Shown one piece after another: positions 29,959 to 40,167 of a DNA stretch of 64,000 bases. The first letter of the stretch is position 1; each line of letters starts with the position of its first letter. The stretch spans positions 2,737,501 through 2,801,500 of the forward strand of contig NC_083673.1 in assembly GCF_030384665.1 (NCBI RefSeq). The letters run 5' to 3'. A program made the translations under genes and the position numbers. The DNA comes from Lodderomyces elongisporus. Lineage: Eukaryota > Ascomycota > Pichiomycetes > Serinales > Debaryomycetaceae. The notes under the pieces were generated by a model that saw only the letters and a list, made by a program, of their open reading frames with translations, made no database searches and was not told where the DNA came from.

Positions 29959-30811
29959 GTTTTCGTTGTATTCTTTTGATTTTGGTTTGGGTTTTTTTTT
30001 TTGATTTTCCCCCTTCTATTTCTTCTGATGATTCTTTTGTTTCTTGTCTTTTTTTTTTTTTTTCTTTTTGAAAAACAAAAACTGTATGTGAAAATATAAA
30101 ATTACATCCACATGTATAGATATGAAAGAAAACTTGAGCTAAACTACTAATCACCTCAAAAAACACAGAATCTCAGAGTGTTTGATGTAAATCTATTATT
30201 TTTCCTTGCGAGGTATGTAAGAGAAGGAGGGAGGAGGGTTGTAGTTATCAAGACTTTCCACTTGGTCAAAAATAAAAAAAAAAAGTATTGTCTTGTGAAA
30301 TATATAATGGATTGAAAGAGTTTAAAAAAAAAAAAAAAGAAAGAGAATAAAATTCAATTTAAAACCAGAGTAGATACATATGAAACGAACGAGGCTCAAG
30401 TTCTTATAATACCGATGTTTGTGCCGAGATCAGAAAAAACAGAAAAAAGGAAAAAGAAAAAAGGAAAAAGGAAAAAAATTATTCTAGTGTACACACCGGA
30501 GATATATGCGCGTAAGTTTGTGGGGAGTACATAACTTACGCGCTAAAAGGAGTGAGCAGGAGAAATGGAGAGAAAGAACCCACAAACTATAGCCGTATGT
30601 ATCACCATCAAGTCGAAAAGAAACAAGAAAAAACTACACCAAATTAAAAAAAACAAAAACAAAAACAAAAACAGAATTAAAAAACAAAGACAGTAGTTTT
30701 TCCTTTCTTTATTTTTTTTTTATTACTTTTTCACATTATCATCATTTATTTGTCATAACAAGAAATCTATATCGAAAACCATGGTTCTAAAAGTAGAAAG
30801 TTTTTATACAA
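29959..30811. other. Intergenic: carrier promoter and UGA1 3' region
   Basis: No gene is seen in 853 bp. Many A-tracts, e.g. 30275-30340 and 30437-30480 (AAAAGGAAAA repeats), and (AAAAAC)n at about 30646-30672. Confidence 0.7.
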
Positions 30812-32230
30812 TTAGTAACCAGACAACACCTTTTCAATTGCTTCAACCAAGATATCAGCGTGTTTCTCTTCAAAAACCAATGTTGGTCTCAATCTGACAG
30901 AGTCTTCAGCACATCCACCGATATTGACACCAACAGTCTTCATGTCGCTCAAGAACTTATTTCTAGCTTCGGCATTTTCCAACGACCAAGCAATAAAAGT
31001 TGCCCTATCCTTACCTCTCAAGTCGCGGAGGTAGGTTGGAAATTTCTTTTGCAAAGCTTCTAATTTCTTGTACAAGTAGTCACCCACGGTAGCTGCTCTT
31101 GAAACCAAGTCGTGCTTCAAGATTTCTTTACCGATTCCACCGGCAAGAATCATTCTAGCTGGATCACCACACCAAGTGTTGAATTGTCTATAAGCAAAGT
31201 TTGGCACAATCTCAGGGTCGTGGAAAAAGTAACCTGCAGATTGGAATTTCTTGGAGAATGTGACCAAGTCTGGTGGTGGTTGCAAGTTGAATCTTTCGTG
31301 AGCCCACATGACACCAGTGGCACCCACACCGGTTTGAACTTCATCCATAATCAAAAGAGCACCGTGTTTCAAGGTAACATCTCTCAAACCTTGGAAAAAT
31401 TCAGCTGAGGCATGGTTGTCACCACCCTCGGATTGGATTGGTTCAACCAAGACACCGGCAATTGGGACTTTCCATGTAGTAAACAACTCTTCAACAATCT
31501 TTAAACACCTTTCGTCTTCCTTTTTGTTCACTTCAACATTTTCTTCCAATGGGTATTTGTATGATGGAAATTCAGCCTTGGGCCATTTGAAAGCTGGCAA
31601 GTCCAACTTGTGGATTGGCTTTGAACAAGTTGTCGAGCCTGAAGCAAACAATCTGCCGTGGAAAGCACGTTCAAACGACAAAATGGCCAATTCTGGAGAT
31701 CCTGGAGCTTGGTTGTGCATAACAGACTCCATCTCTTCAGCTGAGAAGTTGCTCTTGTATCCTCTCTTTTGTGCCTGGTACCAGAAAAACACAGCCTTGA
31801 AAGCCAATTCATTGGCATCGGCACCGCTCAATCCTGACCACACTTTGTCTTGACCTTTTGGAGCAACTTTCAAAATCTCTTCAACAATCTCATTCAAGTC
31901 AGCGCCTGGGAAATTACCCAATGCTGGTCTATCGACAATAGCTCTAATCATCTTGTCTGATTTGGCAACTTCAATCAATGCTGGGTTATTGTAACCCAAT
32001 GGGATGGAGGCGATTTGTGCATACACATCCAAGTAGTAGTTGCCATCAACATCAGCAATGTAGTTACCAGTGGATTTGGCGTAATCAGCGACGAAATAAG
32101 CTCCACGGGCGTCAAAGTTCTTATCTAATTTGGCAATTGCCTCTTTGGACTTTTCGTGGGTTGCTGAAGCAACAACTGGTGCTTTTGGCTCTTGAGGGAA
32201 ATACTCTGCAGAAATGGATGCAACTGTCAT
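30812..32230 (-). CDS. UGA1: 4-aminobutyrate (GABA) transaminase
   Basis: A 472-residue class III PLP aminotransferase, the same size as yeast Uga1 (471). Visible are the cofactor Asp in LLIMDEVQTGVGATG and the Schiff-base Lys in VTFSKKFQSAGYF, with GHR-type FHGRLF and SGLSGADANELA for phosphate binding. It transfers the amino group of GABA to 2-oxoglutarate to give succinate semialdehyde and glutamate, the first step of the GABA shunt, in the cytosol. The start is ATG at 32228-32230; the frame continues upstream only through a pyrimidine-rich leader beginning with TTG. A TATAAATA box and dyads lie upstream, as expected for an inducible gene. Divergent from TBF1. Confidence 0.97.
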   Translation of the reverse strand: MTVASISAEYFPQEPKAPVVASATHEKSKEAIAKLDKNFDARGAYFVADYAKSTGNYIADVDGNYYLDVYAQIASIPLGYNNPALIEVAKSDKMIRAIVDRPALGNFPGADLNEIVEEILKVAPKGQDKVWSGLSGADANELAFKAVFFWYQAQKRGYKSNFSAEEMESVMHNQAPGSPELAILSFERAFHGRLFASGSTTCSKPIHKLDLPAFKWPKAEFPSYKYPLEENVEVNKKEDERCLKIVEELFTTWKVPIAGVLVEPIQSEGGDNHASAEFFQGLRDVTLKHGALLIMDEVQTGVGATGVMWAHERFNLQPPPDLVTFSKKFQSAGYFFHDPEIVPNFAYRQFNTWCGDPARMILAGGIGKEILKHDLVSRAATVGDYLYKKLEALQKKFPTYLRDLRGKDRATFIAWSLENAEARNKFLSDMKTVGVNIGGCAEDSVRLRPTLVFEEKHADILVEAIEKVLSGY

Positions 32231-32364
32231 TTTAGATATAAATAGACAATGGATATTGATTGAAGAGAGGAAAAGAAGGAAGGAAGAAAAAGAAGGAAGA
32301 AAAAGAAGAAAGAAGAAAGAGAGGAAAGAGAGCAAACAAATTCAATCAGAATAATTAGGTAAGG

Positions 32365-32372
32365 TATTTATA
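32365..32372 (-). promoter_or_regulatory. TATA box of UGA1
   Basis: TATAAATA on the minus strand, about 135 bp upstream of the UGA1 ATG, in a region otherwise free of long A/T repeats. Confidence 0.6.
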
Positions 32373-32420
32373 ACCTACCCACATGTCTCATCTTAATCTT
32401 TCCTTTCCTTTGTGTTGCTC

Positions 32421-32465
32421 TTAGCGGTTACTTACCCAATTGGGAAACGCGCCAGTGACCGCTAA
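32421..32465. promoter_or_regulatory. Composite dyad upstream of UGA1
   Basis: TTAGCGGTTAC (32421-32431) is repeated inverted as GTGACCGCTAA (32455-32465), with one mismatch, around a perfect palindrome CCCAATTGGG (32435-32444). It lies about 190-235 bp upstream of UGA1. CGG-containing inverted repeats are typical binding sites of Zn2Cys6 activators such as Uga3 (family knowledge); assignment to a specific factor is inference. Confidence 0.5.
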
Positions 32466-33288
32466 CGATACAAAACAAAACTAAATAAAAATTATATTCA
32501 ACACTAATTAGAAGCGAGGGATGAGATTTGCCGTTTTGTTGTTGCGAGTGCAAGGCAAAAGAAAAGAAAAGAAAAGAAAAGAAAAAAGAATAGAACAAGC
32601 TGAGAGTACACTCCAGACAACTTTTGTGTTTCCATCCTGTCTGTTGTTGCTCATGTTGTTGTTGTTGTTCCTATATTTTCTTCATTTTTTTTCACAAGTA
32701 GATGAGGAAAAGGTATTGCTTACCGAGCCGATTGCAAGACTCATTTCCCCGGATAATAAGAAATGATAAATCACCATATGTTCATTTATACTCAAAATAC
32801 ATTTTAGACTAATAGTAAACAATGCAACCCACCTTGTAAATGTTTTTAAAATGATTATTGAAAGTTACTAAGGGAGCAATAAAAAAATAGTTTACGTTTA
32901 AAATAATCTACATGTGTAGAGGTGAATTGGTTTCGTATGAAAAAATTTGTTTAAAAAACTTTTCACAGTGGTTGTAAAAATATAGGTTTACCATTTCCTT
33001 ACGGTTTTGTCTTTATTTGCTTTTTTGGTGCGAATTCGAGATAAATACATGCACACACACACAAACAGAAACACATACTTCTTCCTCATGTCCTTTACAC
33101 CGTACATTCAAGATCTTATAAATATCTCTGTAGTCTAGCACGAGTGTCTTTAGACTAGCAACTACAAACAATGAACAGGAAACGTGGTATAAACTTAATA
33201 CCTTTGATGGCACCTACTTTCTTTTTAAAGTCTGATCTTGATTGATGAGCTTACAAGAACTGGAACCAAAATAGACAGAGTAACAGAA

Positions 33289-33342
33289 CAATACAAAACA
33301 ATACAAAACAAAACAAAACAAAACAAAACAAAACAAGACAAA
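33289..33342. repeat. (AAAAC)n-type repeat
   Basis: Imperfect AAAAC pentamers about 230 bp upstream of TBF1. Confidence 0.85.
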
Positions 33343-33567
33343 AAATGTGTGGGTCGCGACACAAACGTAAACACTTTCTCTCTTTCTCGCTCTCTCTTTT
33401 TTTTTTTCTACCTCTTCTTAACCACACCCACAGAAAGTATAAACACGAGCCGAGCGGAAATAGAGATAAGGTAACAGGAAGAACCTTTGTTGAATCCCGT
33501 TGAGTGTACTTGAGTAATTTTGGAAGTTTGCCATAAAGCATTTACTTTTGATTTATAGTTGGTGAAT

Positions 33568-33811
33568 ATGGAGGAATCGAATATTGACGACATCTTCCAG
33601 CAAAAACAACCTTCTGAACAACCACAAACACCATTACAATCCGTGGAAGAGACGCTCTCATCAGTTGCCGAGGCTTTGAAAGACCCTGATGCAAGTATCA
33701 GACAAACCCAGCAGAACGACAATGGAGGCAGAGATTTTGTAGATGAGCGACTGCCAAAAAGAGTTAAAATTGCAGAACAAGAACAACAGGAACAAGAAGA
33801 ACAAGAACAAG

Positions 33812-33843
<32 letters not shown>

Positions 33844-35742
33844 AATTTTGGAGATTCATCCTTTCTGCGAGATACTTCAAATAATGCAGAAGCTGGTGGC
33901 AGCATGAACCATTTAGTTCAGACTTTAGAAAGTTCGGAACTGTCACCTGCAATGACAGATAGCCAAGCTTACTTAATACAACAAGCGCATAAACAACTTG
34001 AGACGCAACAACAGCAACAACAACAACAGCAGCAACAACAGCAACAACAACAACAGCAGCAGCAAGACCAAGGAAAGGCACCATCTGAAGATGCAAACTC
34101 TCAACCTGCATTTGTGGAACCACCACGGGCCCTGACCCAGAAATACACTTCATCAGCAATTCCTCCTGACTCCGAGCTTTTCAATACTAATGCTGCACAT
34201 GCAGCGTATACATCCTTATCTTCGCAGTATCAACACCTGGCAATTGACCCTACTAGGGCTATATTTACACTGGCAAACTTATCTGTTTTACCCCTACCCA
34301 TTGTTGCAGCTGACTACTTACCCCCTCGTATACAGTTACTTATCAATACCTTACCAACATTGGACAATCTAGCAACACAATTACTAAGAGTGGTTGTAAC
34401 ATCTTCATATAAAAAAATCATTGATCTTGCATCAAATCCCGAAACACCTCAAGGAGCAACATACCGCGATTTAACCTCATTGTTTGAATTCACAAAACGA
34501 CTTTACTCTGAAGAAGATCCTTTTCTAACAGTTGAGCATTTAGCACCTGGAATGTGGCATGTTGGAGAAGTAACACCTCAAATTTTCAAAAATAAAGAGC
34601 AAAGTATTGAATCGACGTTACGGAAAGTCAACTTGGCAACTTTTATTGCTGCTACTTTGGGTACGATGGAAATTGGATTTTTTTACCTCAATGAGTTTTT
34701 CTTGGATATCTTTTGTCCCGCTAACGACCTTGACATTAAGAATAGTCTTCTGGATACAAACTATTTGGATACAACAGTTTCATCACTAGCCACTAGTATA
34801 CAATCTGGCTCAGGCACAACAATTGGAAGCAAGATTGGTAAACTACTTAAACCGCAGGCATTGCTTTACCTTGATTTGAAAACACAAGCATATATATCGG
34901 CTATCGAAGCTGGTGAAAGGTCAAGGGCAGAGATCTTGGAAGATATACTTCCCGATAATATCGATGAAATCCTTATGAAGAGGAGAAATATCTCATTGTT
35001 ACTACCTACAGAGATTGACTTTGTCGAAAGATGTCGATCACGTAAGACGTTTCTTCTTTCCCATGACGAGGATCCACAACAACCACTCTCTGAGAATTTC
35101 AAATGGTTTTCATTTTTAAAAGATTTACTTGATTACGTTTCAAGAAATATGGGCTACTTAGTATGGGGCAAGTCCGGTAAACCAAGCCGGGACCGAGGAG
35201 AAGAGTCTCCGGCACATACACAAGAGCTTTACGACCAGATTAATGCGCAAATGAACTATAATCCTAATGCCGCTAGTGAAGAGCCGGTCTCAGTCTCTAG
35301 TGAAGATCATTCAAAACTCCTTCCTTCTGAAATACGAGAACAACAAATTCATGTTAATGGACACAAACCAAGTCAACGTAGACCATGGACTAGAGACGAA
35401 GAAAAAGCATTCAGACACGCATTGGAACTAAAAGGTCCGCATTGGTCAGCCATCTTGGAGCTATTTGGTAAAGGCGGAAAAATCAATGAGAGTCTTAAGA
35501 ATAGAAGCCAGGTTCAACTCAAAGATAAAGCAAGGAATTGGAAGGTATTCTATTTGAAAAATGGGATGGATGTGCCACACTATTTGAGAAATGTAACTGG
35601 CGCATTGGATGATAAGGTCAAGCGAAGTATATCGCGAGCCGCAAAGACTGCTGCTGCGCCGGTGCCAAATGTTCAACAAGGAAAGGCAAAGGACAAAACG
35701 GCGGGGAACTTGAATAAAGGAAACGGAGCAGCTTCAAATTAA
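33568..35742 (+). CDS. TBF1: Tbf1, Myb/telobox DNA-binding protein
   Basis: The 724-residue protein has a C-terminal Myb domain at about residues 605-665 ([16 protein letters not shown]...[12 protein letters not shown]) ending in the telobox signature [11 protein letters not shown], which reads the TTAGGG core. A helical TRFH-like dimerisation region lies at about 210-460. Tbf1 is an essential insulator/anti-silencing and telomere-proximal factor in S. cerevisiae; in Candida albicans it is a main activator of ribosomal protein genes. Two polyglutamine tracts (about 10 and 20 residues, near 83-92 and 150-170) are prominent. The open frame begins at a TTG, so the ATG at 33568 is taken. Divergent from UGA1. 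Confidence 0.95.
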
Positions 35743-37171
35743 ATGTGAATAACATTTTTAATTTATATACAAAAACAACAACAACAATAGACATAATGAG
35801 AGGAAATAGATTAGATAGACAGACTTTATTTTCCTTCTATGATAAACACAATGCTATTTTCTGCTCCAAGGTCTTTATATTTTCAGTAAATCTCTTCTTC
35901 TTGGAGATAGGGGTGGTATGATGAAAGTAGAAATTTACATGCTATGAGAAGATGAGGGGTAAAATGAAAACAACAGAGTTTGTTGTTGGTTGTTTCTGTT
36001 TTTGTTTTTGTCTTCGTTTTTATATATTCTTTCTTTCTTTCTTTTATTTTTTTTTGTTTTTTTTCGGTTCTTTTCATGAATACATAAACAAAGACTAAAG
36101 AACGACATTACTAGATGGATAAGAAACATGTCTTTTATAGGTAAACTTTGGAGATAAAATGGCATAAAAAGTTGGATATTTTCTATTTCCATTACTTGGT
36201 TGTTGGTACCAATCCACCAGTCGCATGTAATAAAATATTATCTCGAATATCTTCATTTTGAATTTTTATTTTTTATTTTTTATTTTTTATTTTTTATTTT
36301 TGTTCTTATATTTTTTTATTTTTTATTTTTTATTTTTCATGTTTCAATACATTTGGATGTAAACCAAGTCCAACATTAATCAATAACAAAAGTCACATTT
36401 ATTATAACGATAGACTTTTCACTACAGTGAGATTTCTAACAACAAGGCAAGACTGAAAGACAAAACTAAAGGAGCTTGAAAAGTCAAAGAGAAGTAATGC
36501 GTTTGCTCTAGATTGAAAATTCGATAATGAGGTTTTTGGATATATAGAGTTGGTAAAGTCAACATACGACACCCGACCTATAATACGCTACTTTCTCAAG
36601 GCCAAGATTTTACCGTACACTCTTTTAGGCTAAGTTAAACAAAATGAACTCTGGTCTTGCTTTGATTCTTTTTCTTTTTCTTTTTCTTTTTTTTTTTTCT
36701 TGAATATAATAATGTTGATACTGTTGATACTATCGATACTGTTAATACTGTTGTTACTGTAGACCTACTGTATCTTTTTCGTTGTGTCTTTCTCCCCACA
36801 TTATGGAATATACCCAAAGCATCAAATAATTATATTCGGCACCTGTTCAAGGCAAAGCTGGCATTTGTGTATGTCTTCCTTGACAAACACGTTAAAAATT
36901 ACAATTTTAGTTAGAAAGGATTCCACTATCAACTTCATATTGTTTCTTTTCCAAAACGTCTCGAAACACGTACTGTCAAACACCCTTTGTTTAGTCAAAG
37001 TTCAAGGTATAGACACATATTGTTGATTACCATTTTTTTTTTAAAATTGAAATTAAAGGTATCAGCCTAAATATTCAACAAAACAACAACAGAAAGTATC
37101 ACAGTTTGAAAGTTTTCCCGAATTAGGCCTTTATAATTTAGTGATCTAGACCATATACTATTCAACAACAA
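35743..37171. other. Intergenic: TBF1 3' region and STE4 promoter
   Basis: No gene is seen in 1429 bp. A minisatellite of TTTTTTA units lies at 36263-36337; GATACTGTT-like short repeats lie at about 36716-36760. No mating-type or pheromone element is claimed. Confidence 0.65.
36263..36337. repeat. TTTTTTA minisatellite
   Basis: Tandem 7-bp units of TTTTTTA in two blocks, interrupted at about 36301-36310. Confidence 0.85.
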
Positions 37172-38689
37172 ATGCTATCAGTAGATCCATACCAACAAAA
37201 ACAACAACAGCTCCAGAAATTGCGACAAGATGCAGATACTGCAGCGGTAAACAAACAGATTGAGCAAGCTAAAGCCAAAGCTAAAAAGCTCTATGAAGAG
37301 ATTGTCACAGTTAAGCAAAAGATCCAAGACTCAACATTGCAGTCTAATTCTGTCAATGTGAGTACAATTCCGCAGAATTCATGCAAGTTGAAGCTTTACA
37401 ACACATTAACAGGCCACCTGAACAAAGTAGCAAAGATTTGTTGGAATACAGAGTCGTCGAGGATCCTATCGGCTTCACAGGATGGGTTCATGATTATTTG
37501 GGATGCAGTTACCGGTTTCAAGAAACAAGCAATCCAACTAGACAACCCATGGGTTCTAACTTGCAGTTTATCACCAAATGAAAAAATGGTTGCTTCAGCG
37601 GGATTGGATAATGCTTGCACAATTTTCAAAATCAAAGCTGACACGAGTAATAATCCCGTTCAACAAACAAATAAAAGAGAAGGCGTCTTGACCAACTCAT
37701 TTCCAATGCAAGCTGGATTTTATCAGTCAGTACAATCAATTTTTAAGGGCCACACTGCATATATATCAGACTGTGAATTCATCGGGAACAACTCTATAGT
37801 CACTGCAAGTGGTGATATGACTTGTTCATTATGGGACGTAACAAAGGGATCTAAATCCCGTGATTTTATCGACCATGTAGGTGATGTCTTGTGCTTGGCA
37901 ATCTTTCCGAAAGACATTCTACTGGACAACCTTTTTATCAGTGGATCATCTGATGGATACGTTAAAGTTTGGGACTTGCGACAAGCAACGCCTACACAAA
38001 GTTTTAGTATTTCTAATAGTGATGTCAACTGCGCAAAAATATTTCCGGATGGCAACGCATTTGCAATTGGGTCAGATGATGGTCTAGTGAGACTATTTGA
38101 TTTAAGGAGTGACTGTGGATTGGCTAACTACTCATTGCAGCTGGCTTTAATCAATAGCCAGACGGCGTTGGAAGGCTTGCCGCAGTTGCACTTGCCTACA
38201 AGAGAATTGTCAGATGTAGCAGCCAACAAAACAGTCACCAAAGCTTCAGGAACCACGGATAAGGCAAGTGCTCTTGCCACTTCCACCTCCAACACCAATA
38301 CTAGCACCAACATCAGCAACAATACCAACACCAATAACAACAACAACAACAACAACAACAACCAACAAGCACAAAACTGTGAAAATGAGTCTTTACGTGG
38401 AGGAATTTTCAGCAAAAGTACAAATAGCGACCGTGCAAGTATCAACTCAAGGGCATCGGTATTAGAAAATCAAGGTGTTTTCTCTCTTGACTTTGGCAAA
38501 AGTGGCAGATTCTTATATGCGTGCTATTCGGAATATGGATGTGTCGTGTGGGACACTTTAAAGAACGATGTCATTGGGACTTTAGGTAATGATCATTTGA
38601 ACAAAATCAGTAACGTTAGTGTAAGTCCTGACGGAATTGGGTTAGCCACTGGCTCATGGGATGCCACAATTAAAGTCTGGAGTGTTTAG
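37172..38689 (+). CDS. STE4: Ste4, heterotrimeric G-protein beta subunit
   Basis: The 505-residue WD40 protein follows Ste4: an N-terminal coiled coil (about 1-60), then seven blades with LTGHLNKVAKICW, RILSASQDGFMIIWD, VASAGLDN, FKGHTAYISDCEF, ITASGDMTCSLWD-like and the final TGSWDATIKVWSV. Ste4 with Ste18 signals mating pheromone reception to the MAP kinase cascade at the plasma membrane. Between the sixth and seventh blades sits a 50-residue Thr/Asn-rich insert ending in an Asn run (about 360-405), longer than the loop in S. cerevisiae, where this same loop is also variable and regulatory. The ATG at 37172 is the first in frame. It converges on TAF14. Confidence 0.95.
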   Translation: MLSVDPYQQKQQQLQKLRQDADTAAVNKQIEQAKAKAKKLYEEIVTVKQKIQDSTLQSNSVNVSTIPQNSCKLKLYNTLTGHLNKVAKICWNTESSRILSASQDGFMIIWDAVTGFKKQAIQLDNPWVLTCSLSPNEKMVASAGLDNACTIFKIKADTSNNPVQQTNKREGVLTNSFPMQAGFYQSVQSIFKGHTAYISDCEFIGNNSIVTASGDMTCSLWDVTKGSKSRDFIDHVGDVLCLAIFPKDILLDNLFISGSSDGYVKVWDLRQATPTQSFSISNSDVNCAKIFPDGNAFAIGSDDGLVRLFDLRSDCGLANYSLQLALINSQTALEGLPQLHLPTRELSDVAANKTVTKASGTTDKASALATSTSNTNTSTNISNNTNTNNNNNNNNNNQQAQNCENESLRGGIFSKSTNSDRASINSRASVLENQGVFSLDFGKSGRFLYACYSEYGCVVWDTLKNDVIGTLGNDHLNKISNVSVSPDGIGLATGSWDATIKVWSV

Positions 38690-39180
38690 TAATTTTGAAA
38701 ATAGGAGAGTTTCCATAATGAGTTTTAATTTTAGTATTGTTTATTTTTTTTAGTCTTACTTTATTACGATTTAGTACTTTTTACAGTAGCAGAAAGCACG
38801 AAGAAACACCCACCCACCCACACACACACACACGCACGAGAAAACAAGAGAATAGATTGATTACAAGGTAATGAACACCAGCGATTTTTCTCGCTCGTGT
38901 ATTTTTGGGTTGTTATAGTTTGTTATGGGTTTCGACGGTTTTTGATGGTTTTTGATGAACTTTGAAGAATTTTGATGGATCTTGATTACAGTATATCTAC
39001 TAGATGTTGATATATTCTCTTACATATATTATCTTCCTCTTGAGATTTTTTCAATTTTTTTTTTTTATAAAAAAGACTAATAGATTTTTAACTTTGTTGG
39101 TGTTGCTGCTGTTGTTGTTGCTGTTGTTGCTATTCTACTTACCATATAGCTACTCTAAATTAATAACAGTATCAATTTCA
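38690..39180. other. Convergent 3' spacer of STE4 and TAF14
   Basis: No gene is seen in 491 bp; a CA/CCCA run at about 38811-38838, imperfect GGTTTTTGATG repeats at about 38925-38985 and GTTGTT/GCTGTT repeats near 39100-39130. Confidence 0.7.
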
Positions 39181-40167
39181 TCACGCCTCTCCTGTGTGTT
39201 TTCTTACATAGTCCCATAAACTTTTCAACAAAGAGTCTGGCAAAGTATATAAATCCATGGTAAATTCACCGTTTTCCACATCGTTTTTGATGTTCATCTC
39301 ATTTGTCCTATTATCGGTGACCATTTGAACAACAACGATCAAGTCGTCCTCACTCAATTTTGTTAGTCCCTGAGATAACTTCTCTAAATCCACATTGCCT
39401 TTAATTGCGCTTCTTGACTTCTTACTCTTGTTGTCGCTAGCTGCTTGGTTCGATGAAGGTCCATTTGTTGTGTCCAATTTTCTCTTTACTCCACCAGCGT
39501 TGTTTCCGCTTTCGTCAAAGGGCAAAGATCCACTTTCAAGTAGCAACTTGTTTAACTGCGGGTTTTTGTTGGGTCCCACGGGGATCGAGATGACATGGTC
39601 ATTATGGTACTTCTCTTGCAAGAAGTTTAAATCGTGTTGAAATTTGCGTTCACCTGGTTTTCCATTAATACCCATAATGTGCACAACAATTGGAATATCA
39701 AATTCACCCCAACCTTGTTCTTGGACCTTGAATGGTTGTTGCTTATTGACTCTGATTGGGTTGGCAAATGTAGGGTGTAAATGGTAGGTCACTTTATCCA
39801 ATATTTTGGCTGGTATCTCCTTACCCTGTGAGTCTAGCATTGTAATGGAGATAGACCATTGTCTCATGGGAAAATTCTCAACTGGTGGCACATCCTTCAA
39901 GATGTGTTGCTCAGTGGTTATTCTAATTGTTCTTTTAACCTATAAATGATAAACAACGAGTGGTTAGTAAGCAATCTGCAGATGAAGATGCACAAGAATT
40001 GGCGAAAGAGAGAGAGAGAGAGGGAAAGAAAGAAAGAAAGAAAGAGAAAGGCTTGCGTGATATATATATATTGATTGAATAATAGACCCACAGTCCTTAG
40101 TTAATCACTATCGCCCATTGTGTTGTGGAGTAGCCCCTCCAAGATTTTTAAAACATACTTCCGACAT
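39181..40167 (-). CDS. TAF14: Taf14, YEATS-domain subunit of TFIID/TFIIF and chromatin complexes, spliced
   Basis: Joined from a 9-nt first exon at 40159-40167 (MSE) and exon 2 at 39181-39939, minus strand, giving 255 residues (yeast 244). Exon 2 continues VKRTIRITTEQHIL, then the YEATS core with PMRQWSISITMLD, YHLHPTFANPIR and GWGEFDIPI, which binds acylated or crotonylated H3 Lys9. The C-terminus (VDLEKLSQGLTKLSEDDL ... LPDSLLKSLWDYVRKH) is the extra-terminal domain that recruits partner proteins. Taf14 is shared by TFIID, TFIIF, SWI/SNF, INO80 and NuA3. Splice signals are canonical, and the S. cerevisiae gene also has a 5'-terminal intron. The contiguous frame without splicing would lack an ATG before the conserved YEATS start. 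Confidence 0.95.
39940..40158 (-). other. Intron of TAF14
   Basis: The 219-nt intron has donor GTATGT (complement of 40153-40158), branch point TACTAAC (complement of 39963-39969) and acceptor TATAG ending at 39940. It contains GA and GAAA repeats. Confidence 0.93.

Larger units (their letters stand above)
32231..33567. other. Divergent promoter region of UGA1 and TBF1
   Basis: No gene is seen in 1337 bp. It holds the UGA1 TATA box, an inverted-repeat element at 32421-32465, GT/CA repeats at about 33048-33062, and an (AAAAC)n repeat at 33289-33342 close to TBF1. An 81-codon frame at 32521-32766 is repeat-derived and lacks family features. Confidence 0.7.

Noticed and set aside
30812..32335. 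Hydrophobic N-terminal extension of UGA1 (signal-like) before its ATG
   Set aside because: It begins at TTG and is a pyrimidine/purine-repeat leader translating to Phe/Leu/Ser; Uga1 is a cytosolic enzyme whose conserved start is the ATG at 32230.
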